Counted from the stretch's first letter, positions 1-11,400 are shown. The stretch: 64,000 bases of DNA from Robinsoniella peoriensis (GCF_042680125.1 NZ_JBHTNY010000014.1); one strand, 5' to 3'. The notes: a model not told the origin generated them from the letters alone. Numbers and translations: made by a program.

Positions 1-779
1 AAATGCAGGTCTGCCGGCCAGTCCTTTTTAAACTGATCCGTACTTTCTCCATCACAGTTATAACCAATACCGGTGATATAGTTTGTAAGGGCATCCAGCC
101 AAACATAAACAACATGTTTTGGATCAAAATCAACCGGGATTCCCCATTTAAAAGAAGTTCTGGATACACAGAGATCCTGAAGTCCCGGAAGCAGGAAATT
201 GTTCATCATTTCATTCTTTCTGGATACCGGCTGTATGAATTCCGGATGGGTATTGATGTGTTCAATCAAACGATCTGCATATTTACTCATTTTGAAGAAA
301 TATGCCTCTTCCTTTGCAGGCTGCACTTCTCTTCCGCAATCGGGACATTTTCCATCTGCCAACTGGGATTCCGTAAAAAATGACTCACAGGGAGTACAGT
401 ACATTCCTTCATAATGTCCTTTATAAATGTCGCCTTTATCGTACAGTTTCTTAAATATTTTCTGTACTTGTTTTTCATGGTCTTCATCTGTAGTACGGAT
501 AAACTTGTCATATGAAGTATTCATCATATCCCAGATCTGCCTGATTTCTCCGGCAGTCTGATCTACGAATTCTTTGCAGGTGATACCTGCTTCTTCCGCT
601 TTTAACTCAATTTTCTGTCCATGCTCATCTGTACCCGTCTGAAAGAACACATCATATCCCTGTGCTCTTTTAAACCTTGCAATACTGTCTGCCAGTACTA
701 CCTCGTAGGTGTTGCCAATATGCGGTTTACCAGAAGTATAGGCAATCGCCGTAGTCATATAATATTTTTCTTTTCCCAT
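1..779 (-). CDS. metG: Methionyl-tRNA synthetase, N-terminal part (truncated by window edge)
   Basis: Class I aminoacyl-tRNA synthetase that charges tRNA-Met in the cytoplasm. The visible ~259 residues start MGKEKYYMTTAIAYTSGKPH. They carry the HIGN version of the HIGH motif, the DEHG motif, and a zinc knuckle with two CxxC pairs (CTPC and CPDC). The rest, including KMSKS, lies beyond the left edge. The start was chosen because a T-box leader ends about 100 nt upstream, which matches the gene's identity. Confidence 0.95.
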   Translation of the reverse strand, partial: MGKEKYYMTTAIAYTSGKPHIGNTYEVVLADSIARFKRAQGYDVFFQTGTDEHGQKIELKAEEAGITCKEFVDQTAGEIRQIWDMMNTSYDKFIRTTDEDHEKQVQKIFKKLYDKGDIYKGHYEGMYCTPCESFFTESQLADGKCPDCGREVQPAKEEAYFFKMSKYADRLIEHINTHPEFIQPVSRKNEMMNNFLLPGLQDLCVSRTSFKWGIPVDFDPKHVVYVWLDALTNYITGIGYNCDGESTDQFKKDWPADLH

Positions 780-879
780 GATAAATCCCTTTCTTATTCT
801 TTCCGAATGCCTGAAGTGTGTCCGAAATTACTGTCTTGCCCGAAATGCAATATCTGCATTGGCCGGCAAAATGCGCAAA

Positions 880-1260
880 AAACCCGCCTTCCCATTTGAG
901 AAGACGGGTGTTATCATCCCGTGTTACCACTTCACTTCATTCATTTCTCGCGAAACAAATCTCTGCAAGTGCACATCCCTGGAGCTGATATTAAAATACC
1001 ATTTCCCAATCGTACACTACACCGCTGTAACAGGCGGTTCCCGTTGCAGCCTTGCACAAAACCGGCAGATTGGGCCATGTCCACAGCCACTTGCCTTTTC
1101 CATGTTCGGTGCACCACTCAGAAGCCATCTTCCATCTATACTCACACTTCCCTCTCAGCATCCGGGAATTCTCTGTAATGCCTGCATTCGATGTACTCTC
1201 TTCGTCATTGCGTTTGTCTATATGTAGTTAGGCTATCACAATGAATGTTGGATGTCAAGT
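880..1260 (-). promoter_or_regulatory. T-box leader of metG with promoter and intrinsic terminator
   Basis: On the minus strand a promoter (TTGACA at 1258-1253, 17-bp spacer, weak -10 TAGCCT at 1235-1230) is followed by a ~350-nt leader. The leader has stem I features (AGAGA and GGATGCTGAGAG), a candidate specifier ATG at 1103-1101 within GAACATGG, the T-box bulge TGGTAACACGGG at 929-918, and a terminator. The terminator is ACCCGTCTTC/GGAAGGCGGGT followed by a T run (909-882). Uncharged tRNA-Met should stabilise the antiterminator and allow metG transcription. The specifier is the least certain element. Confidence 0.88.
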
Positions 1261-1307
1261 ATGAAAGGAAAATATTCTGGGCAGGTATATGAAGTATTTT
1301 TCCCCTT

Positions 1308-2096
1308 CTAATATACTTCCAGCTTCAAAGTAACTCTATACGGGTCTGCATTTGCTTCAAATACCGGTTTGGGCCAGTTCTGGGTTTTCCAGGCATCGTA
1401 GATTCTGCCCATGCCGCTTCCTGCCCGGTCTCCTACTCCAATCATGTTGAAAAGCTTGAATATTGTTGGATTCCTGGGGTCGCTGATTCCGCCTGCAAGT
1501 ATTTCTTCTTTTGGAATCAGAAGCCTGCCCGGATTTGATATGGTAAGGAGATTTTCTTTTTTTCTGATAACAATGCCTTGCCGCCCATAATAATCAGCAT
1601 GAATCACGGCATTGCTTACCGCTTCTTTCAATGCACTTACCACCAGATCTTTTCCAACCTCATTTTTCATTTTGTTTACTGCAAATTCATGATCTCCATG
1701 AGCAACCAGTCTGCCTATTACATTATTGTAATATTCGAAAATATTTCCATTAAAAGATCCGTCATCCGAGGTCATACGATAATTCCAGCCCAGCTTTACA
1801 CCTTGCAGCTCCTCTCTGTAATCCAGAAAGTAATTTGGAAACTCTTCCCTTATGCAGGATTCTTTCCCAAACATCAGAAGACCGGCTATAGTGGGAACAA
1901 GCTTATCTTTTCTTCCTCTTTTTAAAACAGACAGCTTAATCAGAAATTCCGGCATCAAAAGCTTCAGGACAGGCGCCTCCGGCGTTTTCCCCTTCATAAA
2001 GCTTCGATATCTTTCAATTGTTTCCATACAAAGCGCTGAAATATCCATTTTTTCCATTACTACATCATCATATGGCATTTTTCTACCTTCCATCAT
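1308..2096 (-). CDS. RecG-like/schlafen-type ATP-binding regulator, N-terminally shortened
   Basis: The protein matches the C-terminal half of the COG2865-type family (AlbA_2 DNA-binding domain plus GHKL-like ATPase). Visible parts are the family's middle region (TIAGLLMFGKE), the ATPase motif EAVSNAVIHADY, the ISNPG loop, and the end block RNPTIFKLFNMIG...RAGSGMGRI. Full members have about 450-500 residues with a ~130-residue AlbA_2 domain in front. That domain is absent here and is not seen in the ~200 bp upstream. A start at 2078 (MPYDDVV, preceded by AAGGTAG) is equally possible. It may be a decayed remnant or a functional short form; neither can be excluded. Confidence 0.7.
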   Translation of the reverse strand: MMEGRKMPYDDVVMEKMDISALCMETIERYRSFMKGKTPEAPVLKLLMPEFLIKLSVLKRGRKDKLVPTIAGLLMFGKESCIREEFPNYFLDYREELQGVKLGWNYRMTSDDGSFNGNIFEYYNNVIGRLVAHGDHEFAVNKMKNEVGKDLVVSALKEAVSNAVIHADYYGRQGIVIRKKENLLTISNPGRLLIPKEEILAGGISDPRNPTIFKLFNMIGVGDRAGSGMGRIYDAWKTQNWPKPVFEANADPYRVTLKLEVY

Positions 2097-2300
2097 TTCA
2101 TACCCATCCTTTATTTTTCTTTATTCCAATTTCCGGATAAATAATCAGACTTTTATTACCAACCGTGGTAAAATTTTTCTGGGCATGGAATTTTCTTTCT
2201 TCGGGCCCAAAAGTAGTCTAAAATGCAATTACCGCTAAATTTACTATCTATGTATATTTCAGAATCAACTGGATAAAAAAGTCTACATTATTCGCCAAAT

Positions 2301-2894
2301 TTATGATTGTACCGAGTTAATCCACTTAAAGAACGTGTTATGTGAGACTGCAAGCTGACGTGCCGCTTCCCTGCCGCTGATCTCTCCTACTTCCCATCTG
2401 GACCGGATGAGATGAAACTCCGGGGGAATATCCTTACAGGGACGCCCGAACTGTACACCGCGGATTTTTGCAGCCTCAATTCCCTCTGCCTGTCTCTGCC
2501 TGATATTTTCCCGCTCTGTCTGGGCGACGTATGATAAAAGCTGCAGCACCATATCTGCGATAAAGGTTCCCATCAGATCTTTGCCTTTCCGCGTATCCAG
2601 CAGAGGCATGTCCAGAACGAGCACATCTGCCCCTTTATTTTTTGTAATCACACGCCACTGGTCAATAATCTCCTGATAATTCCTTCCCAGCCGGTCTATG
2701 GACTTAATTACAATCAGATCTCCCGGCTTAATCCTTTTTAATAATTTTCTGTACTGGGGGCGGTTGAAGTCCTTGCCGCTCAGCTTATCCATATAGATAT
2801 CAGCATCCCGGACTCCCCATCTGGACAGCGCAATCATCTGTCTGTCCTCATTTTGTTCTTTTGTAGATACTCTTACGTAACCATATTTTTTCAT
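2301..2894 (-). CDS. Small serine recombinase (resolvase/invertase family)
   Basis: The 197-aa protein starts with the catalytic-serine motif YVRVSTKEQ. It continues with the resolvase core (SGKDFNRP, IKSIDRLGRNY, long E helix QTERENIRQRQAEGI) and ends in a short helix-turn-helix (SGREAARQLAVSHNTFFKWI). This is the standard size and order of Tn3-resolvase/Pin-type enzymes, which cut and rejoin DNA at paired sites. No transposase or invertible segment is visible beside it. The palindrome ATATACGTATAT at 2944-2955, about 50 bp upstream, could be an operator or recombination site. The gene may be an orphan of a lost mobile element. Confidence 0.9.
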   Translation of the reverse strand: MKKYGYVRVSTKEQNEDRQMIALSRWGVRDADIYMDKLSGKDFNRPQYRKLLKRIKPGDLIVIKSIDRLGRNYQEIIDQWRVITKNKGADVLVLDMPLLDTRKGKDLMGTFIADMVLQLLSYVAQTERENIRQRQAEGIEAAKIRGVQFGRPCKDIPPEFHLIRSRWEVGEISGREAARQLAVSHNTFFKWINSVQS

Positions 2895-3053
2895 AAATAC
2901 CTCCTTATTGCGTACGAACAGTCTTTCTTCGGCTTACCCAGTTATATACGTATATCCTTTATCATCTCCTTCTTTTTTCGTGTCCCTAATGGTAATTTTT
3001 GCATGTCTTCCTGCATATCTTTACACTAAAGACCCTATTGTCAGGTGAACCCT

Positions 3054-4808
3054 ATGCGTAAAATCAACCCCGCGTCTCTTCTTCGCTTCCTGCTGATTCC
3101 GGCTTCCCTGTTACTGCTGATTTCTATCGGCATTTACATCAACAGCTCTTTCCATCATCAGGAAAACCGCAAATTCACAGATTTTACCCACAACATGTTT
3201 GTGGATGAAGTCACCTCCAACACGTTGAATCTTCATTATACCCTGTCGGACCCAAAGTCTTTCGGGATTGATGATTACATGGTAACACTTGGAGCCGCTG
3301 ATGAAGAATCTCTCGCTGCATCTACCGCTGTCCTGGAAAATTATCAGGAAGCACTGAATCAGATTTCTTATAAGAATCTGTCTAAAAATAATCAGCTTAC
3401 TTACGACATTCTTGCATACTACCTGAAGAACCAAAATAATGGAAAGGATTTTTCTCTGTATGCAGAGCCTCTGGGACCCACAATCGGCACTCAGGCACAG
3501 CTTCCGGTTCTGCTTGCGGAATACACTTTTAACAAAAAAGCAGACGTCGATGAATATTTGTCTCTGCTTTCACAGCTGGATACATACTATGCATCCCTTC
3601 TGGAGTATGAAAAAGCCAAATCCTCCGCAGGTTTGTTTATGAGTGATGCAAATACAGATGCAATTATAGCTCAATGCCAATCCTTTATTGCTGACCCGGA
3701 TAATAACTTTTTAATTGAAATATTTAATGATAAGGTGGATTCCTTTCCAGAGCTCACCCCTGAAGAATGTGCCAACTTCAAAGTCCGTCATAAGGACATT
3801 ATTTTAAAGAAAGTAATTCCGGCATATGAAAACCTGATTACAGGACTGACCGCATTAAAAGGAACCGGAAAAAACAATGCCGGTTTATGTAATTTCCCTG
3901 ATGGAAAGAAATATTATGAGTACCTGGTGAAAGATACAACCGGTTCCAATGCTTCCATTGATCAGATTCAGAAACGTCTGATGGACCAGGTGCAGACTGA
4001 CTTTACTGAGCTACAGACTTTGCTGGCGAAAAACCCCACACTCCTGTCTTCTGTATCCGGCATGTCTGCTTCCTCACCGGAAGCAATCTTAAATGATCTT
4101 CAGAAGAAAATGGCAGATGATTTTCCCACCTCTCCACAGGTGAACGTAAATGTGAAATACGTCCACAGCTCCCTGGAAAAATACTTAAGTCCTGCTTTTT
4201 ACCTGTCACCGCCTATAGATAATCTCATTGACAATGTGATCTATATCAACCAGGCATCTGACTACTCGGGGCTTGAGCTCTATACCACACTGGCGCATGA
4301 GGGATATCCGGGACATTTATACCAGACTATTTATTCCGGCAGTACCAACGCTGATCCGGTCAGAAGCCTGTTAAACTTTGGGGGTTACAGTGAAGGCTGG
4401 GCAACTTATGTAGAATTCCAGTCATACCAATACGCAGATGTAGATCAAGACGTGGCTGCCCTTTACCGCCTGAACCGTTCCATAATGCTCGGGATATCTT
4501 CTCTGCTGGATATCGCCATCAACTACCATGGCTACGACCGAAACGCAACTGCTGCCTACTTAAATCAGATTGGATTTTCAGACCCGGAGATCGCCAACAA
4601 CATGTATGACATTATCATTGAAGCACCTGCCAACTATCTGAAATATTATGTGGGCTGCCTTAGCTTTATGGATATTCGGGATAAATTTAAAAAAGAATTG
4701 GGTGATAAATTCAACCTCAAAGAATTCCATGAACAGATTCTGACAATTGGGCCTGCCCCATTTCCAGTCCTGGAAAAATACCTGGAAAATTATTATCAGC
4801 TTGGATAA
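3054..4808 (+). CDS. DUF885-family zinc metallopeptidase, membrane-anchored
   Basis: The 584-aa protein has an N-terminal hydrophobic segment (residues ~9-30) without a clear cleavage site, so it is probably an anchored extracytoplasmic protein. The DUF885 signature HEGYPGHLYQ lies near residue 417, followed by the downstream glutamate motif SEGWATYVEF; both are expected metal and catalytic elements. The family is thought to act as peptidases, but the substrate cannot be read from sequence. A GTG at 3045 is in frame, but AGGTGA sits just in front of ATG 3054, so the latter is preferred. The gene is monocistronic. Confidence 0.85.
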   Translation: MRKINPASLLRFLLIPASLLLLISIGIYINSSFHHQENRKFTDFTHNMFVDEVTSNTLNLHYTLSDPKSFGIDDYMVTLGAADEESLAASTAVLENYQEALNQISYKNLSKNNQLTYDILAYYLKNQNNGKDFSLYAEPLGPTIGTQAQLPVLLAEYTFNKKADVDEYLSLLSQLDTYYASLLEYEKAKSSAGLFMSDANTDAIIAQCQSFIADPDNNFLIEIFNDKVDSFPELTPEECANFKVRHKDIILKKVIPAYENLITGLTALKGTGKNNAGLCNFPDGKKYYEYLVKDTTGSNASIDQIQKRLMDQVQTDFTELQTLLAKNPTLLSSVSGMSASSPEAILNDLQKKMADDFPTSPQVNVNVKYVHSSLEKYLSPAFYLSPPIDNLIDNVIYINQASDYSGLELYTTLAHEGYPGHLYQTIYSGSTNADPVRSLLNFGGYSEGWATYVEFQSYQYADVDQDVAALYRLNRSIMLGISSLLDIAINYHGYDRNATAAYLNQIGFSDPEIANNMYDIIIEAPANYLKYYVGCLSFMDIRDKFKKELGDKFNLKEFHEQILTIGPAPFPVLEKYLENYYQLG

Positions 4809-4847
4809 AGATCACAAACACCCAAAACCCGCTATCTTTCCTACGTT

Positions 4848-4957
4848 TTCGACGGTTTTACTCCCGAAAAGATAAATTTTTCATAAAAAACGAAAATTTC
4901 TTATATTTGCTACGGGTTTCGACTGACTTCGACAATCGGACTGTGTTATACTGTGTC
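4848..4957 (+). promoter_or_regulatory. Spo0A-box promoter region of the Spo0E-like gene
   Basis: A sigma-A-like promoter (CTGACT at 4923-4928, 18-bp spacer, TATACT at 4947-4952) is overlapped by two direct Spo0A-box-like sites exactly 10 bp apart: TTCGACT at 4918-4924 and TTCGACA at 4928-4934. The second is the perfect complement of the consensus TGTCGAA. A third 6/7 match lies at 4848-4854. One-turn spacing over the -35 is the arrangement of known Spo0A-controlled promoters. The direction of regulation cannot be decided from sequence. Confidence 0.65.
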
Positions 4958-5004
4958 TAACAGAGTCACTAACACACTAATAGAGCGAATAAAGGAGAAA
5001 ACAT

Positions 5005-5202
5005 ATGAGAAGAATGTTATGTAATATTCAAAAGAACTGGTACAAATGTGCATTAGCTGCAGAAGGGAAAAAATTAGACCGATTGGTTGAAGAAGGTAAA
5101 CCGTTAACAGGAAAAGAGTTGCTGGCGGTCAGCAGAAAAATTGATGGACATATGATAAGTCTTGTGAAAACAACAGAGTATTTAAAAAGAACAACATCCT
5201 GA
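5005..5202 (+). CDS. Small Spo0E-like protein (candidate aspartyl-phosphate phosphatase)
   Basis: The 65-aa protein has a strong ribosome site (AAGGAG, 4991-4996). The pattern ...LAAEGKKLDRLVEEG...ELLAVSRKIDGHMI resembles the two-helix Spo0E family, whose second helix carries the S-x-x-L/I-D-x-x-I signature (here SRKIDGHMI). Known members dephosphorylate Spo0A~P and delay sporulation. The match is short and lacks the usual SQELD wording, so family membership is an inference. It is strengthened by the Spo0A-type boxes in its promoter. The gene is monocistronic and followed by a hairpin. Confidence 0.55.
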   Translation: MRRMLCNIQKNWYKCALAAEGKKLDRLVEEGKPLTGKELLAVSRKIDGHMISLVKTTEYLKRTTS

Positions 5203-5230
5203 TTTAATTTTAATAAATTTGAAAACGTAA

Positions 5231-5298
5231 AAAGACTGTGTACAGCGCTATGAAGTTGAATGTATTCAACTCCATAAACACTGTACACAGTCTTTATG
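5231..5298. terminator. Long hairpin terminator after the Spo0E-like gene
   Basis: A perfect 15-bp inverted repeat (5231-5245 with 5281-5295, AAAGACTGTGTACAG) encloses a smaller GTTGAA/TTCAAC hairpin and is followed by TTTATGTTT. It lies between convergent units and can serve the upstream plus-strand gene. The longer loop makes it atypical. Confidence 0.6.
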
Positions 5299-5467
5299 TT
5301 TATCCGTAACATTATACCTGTGATTCTATCAAGAATCCATAATTTTAAGTTTCATTTTCATAATCAGTATCCTCTGGCAAAACATATGGAGCCATGGGTT
5401 CTTTCTCGTCTCCATCACTATTTACTTCCAATGCCTTATTGATACCATTTACCGGCGGATTCTTAAT

Positions 5468-8400
5468 TTACATTGACTTTTTAATTATATTTACTTTACT
5501 GCTTAGTTTTGCTTTTGACAGCATCTTTTTATAGGATAAATATTTTTTCTTCGGAACATAGATCTTTGCTTTTGTTGAAATATTCTTGAACGCATACTTT
5601 CCAATACTTGTAATTGATTTAGATTTCAGCGTAACAGATCTCAGTTTCTTACATCCTGCAAAGCTCTCTTTTCCAATTTTCGTCACATTGCTTCCAATTG
5701 TAATCTTCGACAGTCTTGTGTTTTTCCGGAATGCATTGTCGTCAATTCTGGTTACCTTGTAGGTATATCCTTTAATTTTTACAGTGGACGGAATCGTTAT
5801 GGATCTGTATGTTTTCTTCGCAGGTTTTACCAGCATTACTGTCTTTGTTCTGCTCGTAGAAGCCGTTACTTTGTAACGCAGTCCCCTTGTCTGATAGGTG
5901 CTTCCTTTTTTCGGAAGTGCAGGAATTTTTGAAAGCCCGCTTTTTGCCTTGTTCAGAGCATTGTACGCCTGGTCTGTCATTTCTTTTGTTGCATTTGGGT
6001 TATTGATAACAGCTGCTGCATTTTTCATAGCTGCTTCTAATACCGACCAGGTGGATGCCGTGTAATCCGCTTTTTTAAGGGATGCACATGATTGATACAG
6101 ATTCTTCAATGCCGTCTTGTCAACGGGCACCGGTTTTGCCTGGGCGGGCTTTAATCCTCTTATTGCAGACTCCAGTGCAGATATTGCCTTTGATACATCC
6201 GCCTGAACCGCATTGTCATTTGCGTTTACGCCTTTTGCTGCATTTAGCGCCTGGATAAATACTTTCCAGCTCTCCGGCGTATATAATTTTTCATTATACT
6301 TGCCATTAACACTATTTATGAGTGCTGACAGCTTTGATTTATCCACAGGTTCTTTCTCAATGCGGGATGCTTTGAAGTCTGATATCGCCTTTGTTAATTT
6401 TACAATTGCATTATCTATATCTTCCGATACGGATTTGTCAATTGTCCCGGTCTGGGTCATGACAGAATTTCCATTATCTTGCGAATCTGTTCTATTTACC
6501 GTTCCGGTCTGAGTCATAACGGCATTTCCATTTATTCTTATTTCTGCTTTTCTTGCTGTCCCGGTCTGGGTCATAACCGTATTATCTGTTTCTGCCTGTT
6601 CTTCACCATTATTGGCTTCTGATTCTGATTCAAGCCCTGACTGCATCTTGGGTTCCTGAACATCCTCAGAGATACTTCCGGTCTGCGGCTGTTCCTCTCC
6701 AGGATTCAATACCATAAATGCATCTGCATTATTATAAACTCCGGGGGTACCAGCCGTAATGGTAATGCTGTGGTTTCCAGGCTCCAGTCCTGTCACTCCA
6801 TATACTTTATACTGGTTAAAATCCCATCCTCCGCCTTGAGCTGCACGGATTTCCACGGATTCTGCGCTGCCGTCATCTATTTTTACGGCTGCACTGCGCA
6901 GTGTCTGATCATAACCGGACAGCCAGACGATGCCGGTACCATTAAACTGAAGTTTCACTTCTCCATCTTTAAAATAAGTAATCGTATTGTTATATGGTTT
7001 ATTTCCTGCTAAATATGATGCGTCTGCAGTATCTTGAATGCTTCCTTCCGGATACTGTACTGATTCATCCGTATCATCAATCATCAGCGCTTTTGCCAAT
7101 ATGGCATTGGCACTTCTAACCGGTGTACTGGCATCAGCACTCCACACATCACAGCGCAGCAGTTTCCCTGCATCCGTGTCTGCCGGCATATAATTCTGAC
7201 TAACAGCTCCTTCAATTGCTACATAAGTTTCTTTATCGTATCCCTGTGCACTATATGCATCTGCTGCATACCACTGATACTCTAAATCTTCTGGAGCCCC
7301 GTTTGTGATGGTACAACCCGCCGTGAGGCTTCCATCTTCATTTTCATTTACTGCCACATCACTGATTCTGACATTTTCACTTACATCATTGATGATAATA
7401 AATGCGTCCAGGCTGACATTTGCGCCTAAAGATAACGGATTCTTTCTTCCTGTGCGGTTGATTGTAATCTCGTGTTCTCCCGGTTCATCCCATACCTGCT
7501 CAAAAAGCACTTCATTTACCTGATTGCCCGTGCTGGAGTTCGCATCAAACAAGTCAATTTCTACGGGACTTCCTCCGTCTACCGTTACCTCTGCTATACC
7601 CTGATTGTTTTCTTTTGCGCCTACCCAGCGGATTCCGCTTCCCGCAAACTTGAAGGAAACACCTGCTTCATTTTTTGTATCCATAAGGTAGGTGACAGAT
7701 TTACCATAAGCATTTGCAGTCCAGGACTTATCTTTATCAGTCTTATAATCTGTACCTTTGGTTCCTGAAAATACAAATTCATCCGAGTCATCTAATATAT
7801 CATAGTAGCGATAAGAATCCCGTCCTATTTCAATTCCATTACTCTTTACGGTCTGTCTCTCTTTTCCGTCAATCAACAGCGTAGCCTTACAGTAAACCTT
7901 GTTTGCTTCCAGTCCCTTTATGTTCAGTATGTCATTTTCAGCACCTTCAATTACCTGTGCCTTACTGTCTGGATCGCCTGCTGCTACCCGGTACCATTGC
8001 AGTTTCACTTCTGTAGCTTCACTTTCATTCTGTACATGATAGGAAACCTTCAATTCTTCTTCATTTACTGCTGATATCTTTAAATTAACCAGTGATGTAA
8101 TCGTCTCTTCCGTCAGATTATTTTCATTTGTCAGACGGATTGTTCCTGATCCTGTAGAACCATTTGCCAGTTTTCCCTGAATACCGGTGTAGTTGCCCCA
8201 TCCCAGGTTTGGATAATACCATTGGTTATTAATGATGAGCTGTGCTTTTTCAGTAGCGCTGCTTCCTTCCGGCTTCAAAACTTCGAAAGCATCTACTACG
8301 ATGCAATTAGCTTTTCCGCCTGCCGTTTCCAGTTTAATGGTATGTTCTCCATTCTCCAGTCCCTCTATGCTGTAAATCACCGTCTGCTTCAGATCATTTC

Positions 8401-11400
8401 CCAGATTGCTGTAGGTATCAATTTCTTCTTTGAATTCACCATCTACATACACTTTTACAAGGCCCGTATTCTTTTGCTTCGATCCGATATAGCGTATGCC
8501 GGTTCCTGTAAATTTAAATTCGCAGGAATCACCTAATTTTGAACTAAATGTTTCTGTTCCCGCATAATCAGAATTTGAATCATAGGTCGCCCATCCGCCC
8601 GTATACTTAATGGCTGCGTCCCTGTCATCCACATAGCCCAGATCAAAGGTAATTGCAACGCGGGCTGCCACGTTGGCATCCGGAGCTTCTACACTGATGC
8701 GGGGTGCGTCTGCTTCCAGTCCATAGTTTACATCATAGGACCACACATGCTCACGCATGGTTTTGAAGTCATTGGTTACCAGTCCATTATTCGGGTCATC
8801 CGTAGAATATACGAAGTAATTCTTCATATCATCTTTCCAGGACCACTGCGGTTCCACCCCATACTGATCCGGTGTCACATCCGATCCCTCTCTTACCTTG
8901 AGAGCCACTCCTTTATTACGTCCGATGTGGTCTTCCGGATAAGCTGTGTATAAACCATCTCTTAACCAGCTTACACTGTCTGTATCTTTGTCGATATCAT
9001 AACTGATACCCACCTCTTTTAGTCCGCTCGTCACTTTCGGTGCAGTTGTCAGCGTATAGTCTGTGGTTATTATGCCATTTCCTGATATCTTTATATCAAA
9101 ACGTACACCCTGGCCATTTGCATAAGAACCATTTACGGTTACTACAGCATACTGCTCCTGTGTCTCAGCTGTAATACCATCTATTTCCGCCAGGTTCCAC
9201 TCTCCAAGGCTCATTCCTGTTACATGAAGGTATGGACCGCCTGTCACAAGAACCTGATCCTGAAACTGACCGCTTAAGATCATACCGCTTTCCTTGCTGA
9301 AAGAAACTGAAAAGTCTTTGCCTTTTACAACAATATCCTGTTCATTTTCTTCAATAGCCGGTGCCTGATCCCCAGCCGGTGTGAAGTTGTACTGTTTCGA
9401 TGAAATCGCAACATTATACTCATCCACCATAATTCCATCCGGTGTATAAAATTTCAGATTTACAGCTTGTGCATCTTGGGATACCCCGTTTATGGTAATC
9501 ACGCCATCACTGTGAGGTGCAATACTTTCCCCAACCATAATTTCATTCTGCTCACCGTCAACGGTATATTCAAGCTTCAATTCATTTGTATCTGTATGGT
9601 CGAACCAGTTCTTCACCGGAATATACATCGTACCGTCAGATATGTAACATGCCTCTTCCTCCACACGTACAGGCGAATAGGCTTTCTTAGTAAGATATGC
9701 CTCCGGCTTCTCTCTCAGGTAGGCATCCAATACGCTTCCCCATTCTCCATATCCGGCTGTCTGGCCATCTGAATGTGACTGCCAGCGCTCTGTGGTACCT
9801 TCCGGAATGTAGAATACATCATCGATTCCGCCCCATAAAGCTCCGCCAAGGGCTCCGTCACTGGTGAAAATATTTTCCCAACCTTTTTTTACACTTTCGC
9901 CCCAGAAATTACGTACATTTACATCCCGCTGAAGTTCATCCAGGTTATAGCAGGAAATATGTGCATATTCATCATGTATAACGGGTTTGTCAGCTCTCCC
10001 CATGCCGCCTGTTACATTTGCATAGTGGGCACTGTAGATATCGGCAAAGCCTGCAGGTTCTCCGGTATCCGGGAAGCTGAATACGCATGGACGGGTTGTG
10101 TCCACATCTCTTAAGTATTCTCTTTCATCCTGGAATGCATTTCCTCCGGACTGTGACGCTACTTTACTGTAATTTGATTCATTTCCCAGAGACCAGATGA
10201 GAATGGACGGCCTGTTGCGGTCACGTTCAATCATCTCCGTAAACTGAGGAAGAAAATCTTCGTACTTACTGCTGACATCTGCCCATGGCCCCTGGAAGCA
10301 GACAGCTGTCTCCTGTTCCACATAAATTCCCATTTCATCACAGGCATCCAGCAGATCTTCAGAAGCCGGATAATGCGATGTGCGTATATGGTTTATATTT
10401 GCATTCTTGTACGCTGCAATCTCGGCATAACTTTCTTCTCTGGTCATGGAACGTCCCAGATCATCGGATACATCATGTCGGCAGGTACCGCGCAGTTTTA
10501 CTTCTTTTCCATTCACATAAACTTTATTGGTATCTGTGCCGTCTGCGCCTCCGTAATGTATTTCACGGAATCCTACATTCTCCTCATTTATCTGTACCGC
10601 TTCCCCGTTCACCAGTAATGTGGTACGCAGCGTATACAGATTTGGGTGTTCGGCATCCCACTGCTTCGGCTCTGTAACCGGCAGGGTAAGTTTCTTTGCA
10701 GCTGAGAGTTCTCCCGTTCCCGCCAGGACTTTTAAAGCATTGTCCCTTTCTTTGCGCATATTTTCAAATGCTGCTTTGGAGTACTGTCCTGTTTTACCGG
10801 AATTTCCTTCATAGAGATTCGTTTCATTTTCTTTTAATAAAGTACTTGCTTCCTCAACAAGTTCCGGTAAATTCTTTAAAGCCTCTGTCTCCCGATCAAA
10901 ATCTATTGTACCGGAGGTAACTACTGATTCCCCGTCAAGCAATTCCACAAGCAGTGCGCCTTCGCCTGAAACCATGTTCAGCTGGGCAGTTACTTCCAGA
11001 TCTGCATTCGTAAATGTCTCATCAAAGTCGGTATTTACATAGGTCCGTGCAATACTGTCATATGGAACTGCAACAAGGCTTACATCCCTGTTAATCCCGC
11101 CCATGTTGTGATGGGCATACTCTGTAGCATTTGCCGGATTGTTGACTGATTTTCCTTCCGGGTTCCAGATTCCCTTTGTGGTACTGTATATTTCTGCAAC
11201 TCCCACTGTCATGGTGACTGTCTCACCCGGTGCTGCAAATTCTGTGATATCACAATCCCAGGTGGTAAATCCACCTACATGAGTGCGGATATATTTTCCA
11301 TTAATCCACACACGTGAATTGCTGTACACACCGTCAAACCTTACCAATACCCTGTTTCCCGCAAAGTCTTCCGGTACCGTAATCTCACGCTGGTAATAAT

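Noticed and set aside
6213..10920. Many plus-strand open frames opposite the GH2 gene
   Set aside because: They are antisense shadows of a strongly supported 2116-aa coding sequence.
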